Assembly (NCBI GenBank): GCA_944326815.1
Contig: CALVFI010000005.1
Span: 1-35,085 of the forward strand
DNA: 35,085 bases
DNA from: an uncultured Rikenellaceae bacterium
Lineage (GTDB): Bacteria > Bacteroidota > Bacteroidia > Bacteroidales > Rikenellaceae
Reading direction: 5' to 3'
Shown here in pieces: positions 8,630-16,018 of the stretch. Within the stretch, counting starts at the first letter, position 1. Each line of letters opens with the position of its first letter. The position numbers and the translations under genes were made by a program. Under the pieces are notes generated by a model. That model made no database searches and was not told the DNA's origin. It was given only the letters and a program-made list of their open reading frames with translations.

Positions 8630-8637
8630 TATCTTTG
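8630..8637 (+). promoter_or_regulatory. -7 element for the GNAT-like gene
   Basis: TATCTTTG (8630-8637) lies 14 bases before the ATG at 8652, implying a very short leader. No clear -33 box is visible. It is divergent from the neighbouring putative promoter. Confidence 0.4.
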
Positions 8638-8651
8638 CCCTGTTTCAAACG

Positions 8652-9860
8652 ATGAATCCTATGGAAAAATATACGCTCGAAACCGTTTCTACTCCTCAGC
8701 AGGTGCGTGAATTTCTCGATCTGCCCAAACGTATCTATGCCGGTAACCGTAATTGGGTTTGTCCTCTGGATGATGATATTGAATCTCGCTTCGATCCGGC
8801 AAGAAACGAACTGTTCGCCGAAGGCGAGGCTGTGCGGTGGATTGCACGTGATAGTGGAGGACATGTCGTGGGGCGCATTGCGGCGTTTTATAACCGTGAG
8901 TTGGCTGCATTAAATGAACAACCGACGGGTGGATGCGGTTTTTTTGAGTGTATTAATGATCAGGCGCTGGCGAACCGTTTGTTCGATGCAGCCAAGCAAT
9001 GGTTGGCAGATCGTGGCATGGAGGCAATGGATGGCCCGATAAATTTTGGTGACCGCGATCAGTGGTGGGGACTATTGGTGGAGGGGTATGAGTTGCAGCC
9101 TCTGTATGCCAATCCCTACAATCCCCCTTATTATAAGGAACTGTTTGAAAACTATGGATTTAAGAACTATTTCAATCAGCATACCTATTTACGCAATCTA
9201 CAGGCGGGAGAGTTCAGTCAGTCGGTCTATGAGCGGGTGAAACGTTTGGAGGAGACCCCTGGATACCGTTTTGAATATATCGGTAAGCGTGATCTCGAGC
9301 AGGTGGCGGATGACTTCCGGCTGATTTATAATAAGGCGTGGGCACTATTCCCGGGGGTGAAGCCGATCGACCGGGAACATGCGCAGAAATTGATGAAAAC
9401 TCTCAAACCGATCATCGATCGTAAATTAATCTATTTTTCCTATTTCAACGACGAGCCGATCGGATTTTTTATCATGGTTCCCGACCTGAATCGGGTGATC
9501 GGGCGATTTAAGGGCAAATTGAATTGGTTCAATAAGTTGAGACTGATTCTGATGCTCAAGTTGACCAAAAAAGCCGATCGTGTTTTTGCAATCATTTTTG
9601 GAGTAGTGCCGGAATATCACGGCAAAGGGATCGAATCGGGGATGATGCACGCCTTTGAACAGACTATCACGCGCAAGGAGGTGGATTACAAGACGTTGGA
9701 ATTGGCCTGGATCGGTGATTTCAATCCGGTGATGATGCGCATGGTCGAGAACTATTGTTGTGCCCAGAAGCATAAGATGCACACGACCTATCGCTATTTG
9801 TTCGATCGCACGAAAGAGTTCAAGCGTTGCCCGCGTATGGGGGTGAAGAGGAACGGATAG
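8652..9860 (+). CDS. GNAT-fold acetyltransferase-like protein
   Basis: The 402-residue protein appears to contain a pair of GNAT-like folds. The N-terminal half has GGHVVGRIAAFYNREL (79-94). The C-terminal half has IIFGVVPEYHGKGIESGMM (about 316-335), where V-x-P-x-Y-x-G-K-G-I is the acetyl-CoA pyrophosphate-binding pattern of GNAT enzymes. The conserved block MDGPINFGDRDQWWGLLVEG lies between. The substrate is unknown; similar Bacteroidetes proteins are usually annotated only as N-acetyltransferase or hypothetical. It begins directly after a TAnnTTTG element and converges with batB, with 32 bases between the stops. Confidence 0.65.
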   Translation: MNPMEKYTLETVSTPQQVREFLDLPKRIYAGNRNWVCPLDDDIESRFDPARNELFAEGEAVRWIARDSGGHVVGRIAAFYNRELAALNEQPTGGCGFFECINDQALANRLFDAAKQWLADRGMEAMDGPINFGDRDQWWGLLVEGYELQPLYANPYNPPYYKELFENYGFKNYFNQHTYLRNLQAGEFSQSVYERVKRLEETPGYRFEYIGKRDLEQVADDFRLIYNKAWALFPGVKPIDREHAQKLMKTLKPIIDRKLIYFSYFNDEPIGFFIMVPDLNRVIGRFKGKLNWFNKLRLILMLKLTKKADRVFAIIFGVVPEYHGKGIESGMMHAFEQTITRKEVDYKTLELAWIGDFNPVMMRMVENYCCAQKHKMHTTYRYLFDRTKEFKRCPRMGVKRNG

Positions 9861-9892
9861 AACCTTTATTGCGGGAGTTCTTGACCGACAGG

Positions 9893-10909
9893 TTATTTCT
9901 TGAAAATGTTGAAACGGGCGAGAATCCGGTTCTTACGGCTGATAATCAGGCTTTCGATTACTAATAGAAGTAAGGCAGCCCCGATCAGGTATTGATACTG
10001 TTCGTTGAATTCATCGAAAACCGTTGAGGTGAACTGTTTCTTTTCCGTCTCATTGATTTTCTTGATAATCTCCTCCAGTCCAAGACTTTGATTCGTTGAG
10101 CGAATGTATGCTCCGTCGGTGCTGAGGGCAATGGTCTCCAGCATTTTCTCGTCCAGTTTGCTGACTACCATCTCTCCGTTTTCATCTTTGATGAAGTCGT
10201 TGCCTATTGCAATGGGGGCCCCTTCCGGTGTCCCGATTCCGATGGTATAGATCTTGATTCCTTGCTCTGCGGCTGCCTGGGCTGCAGCAACGGCATCGTC
10301 TTCGTGGTTTTCGCCGTCCGAGATGATGATCATGACACGGCTCCCTTCGCTATCCGAAGAAAATGAGCGTGTTGCCAAATCAATGGCTGCTCCGATTGCC
10401 GTGCCCTGACGGGATACCATGTTGGTAGAGATTTGATTGGCAAAGTTGCGTGCAGTCACGTAATCTGACGTAATCGGAAGTTGCATGTAGGCATCTCCGG
10501 CAAAGACGATCAGACCTACCTTATCCTGTTTCAACCCTTCAAGTAGGCGTCCGATGGCAAATTTGGTGCGTTCGAGACGGGTGGGTTCGAAATCCTGAGC
10601 CATCATGCTGTTTGAAACGTCTACCGCCAGCATGATCTCGATTCCCTCGCGTGTAACCTTCTTGAGTTTTGATCCGAATTGAGGGCGTGCGAGACCCACT
10701 ATGATCAATACGAGAGCACACAAGTAGAGGATGAATTTATTGCGGACCCGTAACGATGAAGCTTCAGGCATCAGTTGTTGCAGCGTATCGGGGTTGCCGA
10801 AACGAGCCAGTCGTCGTGCCCGAGCCCGGATAAACACCACATAGAGGCTGATCAGAATGGGAATCAGCAATAAAAGATATAGGAACTGGGGTGATGCGAA
10901 TCTGAACAT
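9893..10909 (-). CDS. batB: BatB, vWA-domain inner membrane protein
   Basis: A 338-residue protein with two N-terminal membrane helices (about 8-28 and 58-77), a von Willebrand A domain (about 90-290) with the MIDAS metal motif DVSNS (96-100), and a C-terminal helix (about 309-325). This layout and the position after batA identify BatB of the Bacteroides aerotolerance family, which is thought to form a membrane complex with BatA and TPR proteins. It is the last gene of the leftward cluster; no clear hairpin follows in the 32 bases before the convergent gene. The canonical downstream batD and batE do not follow here. Confidence 0.88.
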   Translation of the reverse strand: MFRFASPQFLYLLLLIPILISLYVVFIRARARRLARFGNPDTLQQLMPEASSLRVRNKFILYLCALVLIIVGLARPQFGSKLKKVTREGIEIMLAVDVSNSMMAQDFEPTRLERTKFAIGRLLEGLKQDKVGLIVFAGDAYMQLPITSDYVTARNFANQISTNMVSRQGTAIGAAIDLATRSFSSDSEGSRVMIIISDGENHEDDAVAAAQAAAEQGIKIYTIGIGTPEGAPIAIGNDFIKDENGEMVVSKLDEKMLETIALSTDGAYIRSTNQSLGLEEIIKKINETEKKQFTSTVFDEFNEQYQYLIGAALLLLVIESLIISRKNRILARFNIFKK

Positions 10910-10923
10910 GGTGCAATGATGTT

Positions 10924-11922
10924 TTACGGAATGCTATGCAGCCACAGGCGGCGCAGCAGAAATTCCGCTACAAGCAGCAATAGCGCTCCGAGAGCGTATG
11001 CGGTAAATAGCTCATAGTAGCGGGTATAGTCATTGGTTTCGATTTTGCTTTTTTCCAGGGCGTTGATTCTGTCATAAACCGCCTGTAACGTATCGTTGTC
11101 CGTGGCGCGGAAATATTCGCCACCGGTCATCTGGGCAATTTGGGTGAGCATCTCCTCGTCGATCTCCACTTTCGCAGGGACGAATGTCAGATTGCCCCAC
11201 ATGTCGATAGCGGGCGAGGGAGCCATTCCTTTTGTGCCGACCCCGATGGTATAGACGCGAATGCCGTATGTCTTTGCGATTTCGGCAGCCGTAAGGGGGG
11301 TGATTTGCCCGGAGTTGTTTACGCCGTCAGTGAGCAGGATGATGACCTTGCTCTTGGCATCGCTCTCCTTGAGACGGTTTACTGCGGTTCCCAATCCGTT
11401 GCCGATGGCCGTCCCATCCTCCAGCATGCCGGTTTGTACCTGCCCCATGAGATTCAACAGAGAGGTCTTGTCCGTGGTGAGCGGGCATTGTGTAAAACTC
11501 TCTCCCGCAAAAACAACAAGGCCCATTCGGTCGTTCGGACGGTCTACGATGAAGCGCGAGGCCACCTCTTTGGCGGCGGTAATGCGGTCGGGTTGGAAGT
11601 CGCGTGCCAGCATACTTCCTGATACGTCGAGTGCCAGCATCAGATCGATACCTTCCGTGGTGGTCGTACTGCCGTATTCGCTGGTTTGGGGACGGGCGAG
11701 AGCTACGATGAGCAGTGCGATGGCTCCACAGCGGAGAACGAACGGCAGATGACGCAGGTAATATTTGAGGGAGTGACGTATGCCTTGTACGCCGGCGATG
11801 GTAGAGATCTGAATCGTCGCTCCTCCTTGCCTTGTTCTGAAGATATAATAGGCGATGAGCAGCGGAAGGATCAGTAACAGCCACAGCAGCCCGGGATTTG
11901 CAAAACGGATAATCGGTTCCAT
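10924..11922 (-). CDS. batA: BatA, vWA-domain inner membrane protein
   Basis: The 332-residue paralogue of BatB has the same plan: two N-terminal helices (about 10-28, 58-77), a vWA domain with MIDAS residues in DVSGS (98-102) and TDGVNNSG (about 199-206), and a C-terminal helix near 307-325. Both Bat vWA proteins begin with the shared R-F-A-x-P start. It lies 14 bases before batB and 26 bases after batC, so the three should be co-transcribed. Family work in Bacteroides fragilis links Bat proteins to oxygen tolerance; the mechanism is not established. Confidence 0.88.
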   Translation of the reverse strand: MEPIIRFANPGLLWLLLILPLLIAYYIFRTRQGGATIQISTIAGVQGIRHSLKYYLRHLPFVLRCGAIALLIVALARPQTSEYGSTTTTEGIDLMLALDVSGSMLARDFQPDRITAAKEVASRFIVDRPNDRMGLVVFAGESFTQCPLTTDKTSLLNLMGQVQTGMLEDGTAIGNGLGTAVNRLKESDAKSKVIILLTDGVNNSGQITPLTAAEIAKTYGIRVYTIGVGTKGMAPSPAIDMWGNLTFVPAKVEIDEEMLTQIAQMTGGEYFRATDNDTLQAVYDRINALEKSKIETNDYTRYYELFTAYALGALLLLVAEFLLRRLWLHSIP

Positions 11923-11948
11923 ACTCTTTTCAACTTACCACTCTTTTG

Positions 11949-12698
11949 TTACCAGTTTTTCTTTGAGGATTTGACCACCTTCGCCTTTTGGGCATTTTGT
12001 TTCTCGCGGGTTTTATCCTCGCTCATCTGTACGGCATCCAGCATTCGATCGGCCTCCTCTTTGCTCATGCCGCCTTGCTGAGGATTTTGTCCCTGTTGTT
12101 GATCGGGTTTCCCTTGTTGCTGATCGTTCTGACCGTCTTGACCGTTTTGATTCTGCTGATTCTGGTTCCTGTTTTGGTTCTGGTTGTTATTGTTGTTCTG
12201 GTTTTGATCGTTATTGTTATTTTGGTTTTGGTTATTGCCTCCTCCTCCGTTTTTATCCTTCTCCAACAATTTCTTGGTGTAAGCCAGATTGAACTTTGCC
12301 TCTTGGTCGTTGGGATTCAGGCGGAGTGCGTTCTTATAGGCTTCGAGTGCCTGCTCCAGTTTTCGTTGTTTGAATAGTGCATTGCCTGTATTGTAGTAGC
12401 TTTGCGCTACTTGATCCATGCGGGAGGTGTCGGCGGCAACTTGCCCGAATGCCTTTTCCGCCTCGGCAAAGTTGCCTTGTTTGTAAAGGGCATTACCGAG
12501 GTTGAAAATTGCTTCATACGAACCGGGGACCTTCTCCAAGGCACGGCGATAGGCTACCTCGCTCTCTACGAAATTCTGTCGTTCGTATTCCTCGTTTCCC
12601 GAACGGATATATCGCCGATCGGGATAGCGTTGACCGTACAGGCTATTGGTCAGCAGACAGACCAATAGCATCAGTAAAATATGAAGGTTTTTTTTCAT
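11949..12698 (-). CDS. batC: BatC-like TPR protein with Asn/Gln-rich tail
   Basis: A 249-residue exported protein. It has a signal peptide (about 1-21), three TPR units (about 25-145) including AIFNLGNALYKQGNFAEAEK and YNTGNALFKQRKLEQALEAY, and a tail of almost pure N, Q, D and G (about 152-214), then a charged end. I chose the ATG at 12698, which overlaps the upstream stop as TGATG, over a GTG one codon earlier. TPR domains likely hold the Bat complex together on the periplasmic side. Its place before batA differs from the batA-B-C-D-E order described for Bacteroides fragilis. Confidence 0.8.
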   Translation of the reverse strand: MKKNLHILLMLLVCLLTNSLYGQRYPDRRYIRSGNEEYERQNFVESEVAYRRALEKVPGSYEAIFNLGNALYKQGNFAEAEKAFGQVAADTSRMDQVAQSYYNTGNALFKQRKLEQALEAYKNALRLNPNDQEAKFNLAYTKKLLEKDKNGGGGNNQNQNNNNDQNQNNNNNQNQNRNQNQQNQNGQDGQNDQQQGKPDQQQGQNPQQGGMSKEEADRMLDAVQMSEDKTREKQNAQKAKVVKSSKKNW

Positions 12699-13669
12699 CA
12701 CTTGTCTTCCATTTGTTGCGGCTTCTCCTCTTCCTGTGGCTTGGTGTCCTCGACGAAATAGTAGGCGCTCAGGTAAGCGTTTTCATTGTAATCTGCGTCC
12801 GGGACATGTTTGGCAAACTTCACCAGATCGGCGCTCCGGAGCAGCTCTTTCATCTCGTCGACGCTTTTAGCCGGTAGATTGAGGTCGATGATCGCCGCAA
12901 GAATCTCGTCGGAGGTCATCTCCATGGCAGATATGCCATAGCGTTTTTCCAGATATTCGCGAATAATATCGGTGAGCTTCGTATAATAGAGTTTATGTCT
13001 TCCTGCCTGCCAAACTTTCTGATTGTGAAGTATTTCAAGAGCTTTAATGGCTGCTACGTGAGGCGGATCAGTCGGTTTCGGACTCCCGAAGAGACCGAGT
13101 GCTTTACGTCGTTTGATGATCAGCCAGATCACTGCTCCGACAGCTGCCAGTCCGAGAAGCCCCCACAGGAGATACCCGCTGAATTCACCGAATTTGAGTG
13201 GAGTATCCAGCGGTGGTTTAATGTCGAAGATCTGGTCTTTGGTGGTATCGATTTCGAAGGTGCCCACTTTGAGGATCAGGGAGTCGCGCGACCAGATGGT
13301 ATCCGTAATGTTTTTGTCGATGTATAACATCGGATAGCGCCCCAGGTTGTAACCTCCCTCTTCGAATGTGGTGAGGAGGTATTTCTTTCGAAGGACAACG
13401 TTGCGTCCTTCGCGGCTTACGGTATCGGCTCCGCTCTCTTGCAGAATTTCGAGAATCCCGCTAATCGTATGATCCTTGAATTCGGGAAACCCGACCTGTT
13501 GCACGATATCTTTGCTCACGGTTACCTCCAGCGTGAATTGGTCGCCGATAGCGATGCTGTCCGGTGAGAATCGGGCTTCGACGTTGGGCGGTGTACTCTG
13601 TCCGAACGCTGAAAGAGCGGTGAATGCAAAAAGAGCACAGACGGCATATTTCCTGAAAACTTGTGTCAT
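12698..13669 (-). CDS. BatD-like/DUF4381-like membrane protein of the bat cluster
   Basis: The 323-residue protein has a signal peptide (about 1-23, ending SAFGQ), a beta-rich periplasmic domain (about 28-140) beginning VEARFSPDSIAIGDQFTLEV, as in BatD oxygen-tolerance proteins, one membrane helix (165-186, then KRRK) and a cytoplasmic helical domain containing YTKLTDIIREYLEKRYG. The tail is Glu/Lys/Gln-rich. Proteins of this plan usually sit between DUF58 and vWA genes. Its stop overlaps the batC start and it lies six bases after the DUF58 gene. Whether to call it BatD or a separate family is unclear; it is shorter than full-length BatD proteins. Confidence 0.6.
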   Translation of the reverse strand: MTQVFRKYAVCALFAFTALSAFGQSTPPNVEARFSPDSIAIGDQFTLEVTVSKDIVQQVGFPEFKDHTISGILEILQESGADTVSREGRNVVLRKKYLLTTFEEGGYNLGRYPMLYIDKNITDTIWSRDSLILKVGTFEIDTTKDQIFDIKPPLDTPLKFGEFSGYLLWGLLGLAAVGAVIWLIIKRRKALGLFGSPKPTDPPHVAAIKALEILHNQKVWQAGRHKLYYTKLTDIIREYLEKRYGISAMEMTSDEILAAIIDLNLPAKSVDEMKELLRSADLVKFAKHVPDADYNENAYLSAYYFVEDTKPQEEEKPQQMEDK

Positions 13670-13675
13670 GGCTGC

Positions 13676-14557
13676 TTATCTCTGCTTGAATAGTTTGATC
13701 AATGATTTTACGTAATCCTCTCCCGTGGCGATGGCTACGTTATCCACCTTACAGCGTCGCAGGGTGGTGTCGATGATGTTTTTGCAGCGATTCCACTCTT
13801 CACTGAAATGGTGGCGTACGGCGGCCGAGGAGGTGTCCACCCATATTTTTTTGCCGCTTTCGGCATCTTTCAATTCGATGATTCCCACATCCGGAAGTTC
13901 CGTTTCGCGACGATCGTAAATGCGGATACCTGCAATGTCGTGTTTCCCGGAGGCGATTTTCAGCGCGTCGTCATAGGCAGCGTTTTCTCCCTGAAAGTCC
14001 ATGAAATCGGAGAGCAGGAATACGGTGCTGCGTTTTTTCTGGATGTTGGTGATATAGCGCAATGCCTCCGAGAGAGAGGTCCCTTTGTCCTGAGGCTGGA
14101 ATTCGATCAATTCGCGGATGATCATCAGAATGTGCGAACGTCCTTTTTTGGGCGGAATGTATTTCTCCACCTTGTCGCTGAAAAACAGGCAGCCGACCTT
14201 GTCGTTGTTCTCTGCGGCACTGAATGCCAGCACGGCGGCAATCTCCGTGATCATGTTTTTCTTGAGCTTATCCGTAGTACCGAACATGCGTGAGCCGCTG
14301 ACGTCCACCAAGAGCATCATCGTCAGTTCGCGCTCCTCTTCATAGGTTTTGATGTGAGGCTTACGACTGCGGGCTGTGACATTCCAGTCAATGTCGCGGA
14401 TGTCGTCGCCGATGCGGTACTCCCGCACCTCATTGAAGGCCATGCCGCGTCCTTTGAAAGCGCTATGGTAATGTCCCGCGAAGATATCGTTGCTCAGCCC
14501 TCGCGTTTTGATCTCAATCTTGCGGACCTGTTTCAGTATGTCGTTGCTATTTTCCAC
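13676..14557 (-). CDS. DUF58 vWA-like protein (GTG start)
   Basis: The 293-residue cytoplasmic protein carries the DUF58 signature FKGRGMAFNEVREYRIGDDIRDIDWNVTAR in pieces around residues 38-66, followed by a vWA-like fold with a MIDAS-type DVSGS. The longest open frame starts at 14719 but would overlap the upstream gene by about 150 bases. The GTG at 14557-14555, giving VENSNDILKQVRKIEIKTRG, matches where family members begin and leaves a ten-base gap, so I use it. DUF58 proteins are constant partners of MoxR ATPases. It is the third gene of the cluster. Confidence 0.85.
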   Translation of the reverse strand: MENSNDILKQVRKIEIKTRGLSNDIFAGHYHSAFKGRGMAFNEVREYRIGDDIRDIDWNVTARSRKPHIKTYEEERELTMMLLVDVSGSRMFGTTDKLKKNMITEIAAVLAFSAAENNDKVGCLFFSDKVEKYIPPKKGRSHILMIIRELIEFQPQDKGTSLSEALRYITNIQKKRSTVFLLSDFMDFQGENAAYDDALKIASGKHDIAGIRIYDRRETELPDVGIIELKDAESGKKIWVDTSSAAVRHHFSEEWNRCKNIIDTTLRRCKVDNVAIATGEDYVKSLIKLFKQR

Positions 14558-14567
14558 AAATTTCGCT

Positions 14568-14849
14568 TTAGCAGGAGATGAATAGAAAATTCCAAATAAA
14601 CAGCAGGAATATGAGCGGAACAAAACAAGATGCCGTTGCCGTAATGAGATGCCGCTTGGTCTCTTGTTTCCTGTGTAGGAAAATACTACCGGCACATACA
14701 ACGACCTCTGCAATGGCAAAGCCTCCGATCATCAGAGCCAGGAAAAAACCAACCCCTTTGTTGTTCATCCCCAGGGTATAGTTGACCAGGAGAAATACAA
14801 TGCACAGTAGGGCCGTGAATATTACGTTGTACAGCCAGATTCTTTTCAT
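14568..14849 (-). CDS. Small three-helix membrane protein of the bat cluster
   Basis: A 93-residue, very hydrophobic protein with membrane helices at about 6-26, 33-55 and 69-90 and positive residues between them (HRKQETKRH). I do not recognise a family. It lies 15 bases after moxR and 10 bases before the DUF58 start, so it is part of the same transcript and may be an accessory membrane subunit; that role is inferred from position alone. Confidence 0.7.
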   Translation of the reverse strand: MKRIWLYNVIFTALLCIVFLLVNYTLGMNNKGVGFFLALMIGGFAIAEVVVCAGSIFLHRKQETKRHLITATASCFVPLIFLLFIWNFLFISC

Positions 14850-14864
14850 TTCAGCCTCTGGAGA

Positions 14865-15863
14865 TTAAGGTACTTCGACATTGTTGAGGATATCGGTGAT
14901 AATCTCCTCGGTGGTGATATTCTCCGCTTCGGCTTCGTAGGTGAGTCCGATTCGGTGGCGCAGTACGTCGTGGCATACGGCGCGTACGTCCTCCGGAATC
15001 ACGTAGCCGCGTCGTTTGATAAACGCATAGGCTTTGGATGCCTTGGCCAGGGAGATGCTGGCACGGGGTGAACCTCCGTAGCTGATCAGCGGTGTGAGGT
15101 TCGAAAGGTTATATTCCTGAGGTTCGCGTGTAGCGAAGATGATGTCGATGATGTATTTCTCGATTTTTTCATCCATATAAACATCTCCGACCACCTCACG
15201 GGCTTTTATGATGTCCTCGGGTTCGATAACCCGGTTCGGTTTCGGAGAATTGCCACCCAGCAGATTCAGACGCACGATGTCGCGCTCTTCCTGCTTCTTG
15301 GGATAGGTGATTTTGGCTTTGAGCATGAAACGGTCGACCTGTGCTTCCGGCAGCGGATAAGTTCCTTCCTGTTCCAACGGGTTCTGCGTGGACAAAACGA
15401 GAAACGGCTCAGGTAGTTTGTACGTGTTGTCACCGATGGTCACCTGACGCTCCTGCATCGCCTCCAGCAGCGCACTCTGTACCTTTGCCGGAGAACGGTT
15501 GATTTCATCCGCCAATACGAAGTTGGCGAAAACAGGACCTTTCTTTACGGTGAACTCTTCGTTCTTCTGCGAGTAGATCAGCGTACCGATCAGGTCGGCA
15601 GGCAACAGATCCGGAGTGAACTGAATGCGGCTGAACTTGGCATCCACGGCCTGGGCCAGCGTTGTGATGGCCAGGGTTTTGGCCAGTCCCGGCACACCTT
15701 CCAGCAGAATGTGTCCATTGGACAACAGACCGATCAGCAATGTATCGATCAGATGTTTTTGCCCGACGATCACCTTGCTCATCTCCATGTTCAGCGTATC
15801 GACGAAAACGCTTTCGCGTTCGATACGTTCGTTCAGTTCTTTGATGTTTATTACTTCGCTCAT
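14865..15863 (-). CDS. MoxR-family AAA+ ATPase
   Basis: The 332-residue ATPase shows Walker A GVPGLAKT (56-63), Walker B VLADEINRSP (116-125), sensor-type STQNPLEQEGTYPLPEAQVDR, and the C-terminal lid with YGGSPRASISLAKASKAYA. MoxR proteins are chaperone-like ATPases acting with vWA proteins, sometimes inserting metals or assembling complexes. It heads the leftward bat cluster (moxR, membrane protein, DUF58, BatD-like, batC, batA, batB), all with gaps under 30 bases or overlaps, so the cluster reads as one operon from the promoter near 15940. Confidence 0.93.
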   Translation of the reverse strand: MSEVINIKELNERIERESVFVDTLNMEMSKVIVGQKHLIDTLLIGLLSNGHILLEGVPGLAKTLAITTLAQAVDAKFSRIQFTPDLLPADLIGTLIYSQKNEEFTVKKGPVFANFVLADEINRSPAKVQSALLEAMQERQVTIGDNTYKLPEPFLVLSTQNPLEQEGTYPLPEAQVDRFMLKAKITYPKKQEERDIVRLNLLGGNSPKPNRVIEPEDIIKAREVVGDVYMDEKIEKYIIDIIFATREPQEYNLSNLTPLISYGGSPRASISLAKASKAYAFIKRRGYVIPEDVRAVCHDVLRHRIGLTYEAEAENITTEEIITDILNNVEVP

Positions 15864-15933
15864 GGGATTTTTATGTTGTTTTCTCGATATATTCCTCTTG
15901 TTTGGTCTATCTGTATCTTAACGTATTGAAGAG

Positions 15934-15941
15934 CAAAGATA
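15934..15941 (-). promoter_or_regulatory. bat/moxR operon -7 element
   Basis: TATCTTTG on the minus strand (15941-15934) fits TAnnTTTG; the start site would be near 15928, giving a 65-base leader. Upstream is T-rich (TTTTTTACAA) but lacks a clean TTTG. Confidence 0.45.
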
Positions 15942-15987
15942 TTGTAAAAAATGTGAATTTTCCAGAAATTTTCCCGATTTTACTTGT

Positions 15988-15995
15988 TACCTTTG
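15988..15995 (+). promoter_or_regulatory. uvrD/pcrA -7 element
   Basis: TACCTTTG (15988-15995), 23 bases before the GTG start codon. It diverges from the moxR promoter; the two elements are about 46 bases apart. Confidence 0.45.
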
Positions 15996-16018
15996 CTTCC
16001 CGAAACAGAAGTTGAAAC

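Noticed and set aside
11988..12377. Plus-strand frame rich in Leu, Val and Ile resembling membrane helices
   Set aside because: It is the reverse complement of the Asn/Gln-rich tail of batC, which automatically reads as hydrophobic codons.
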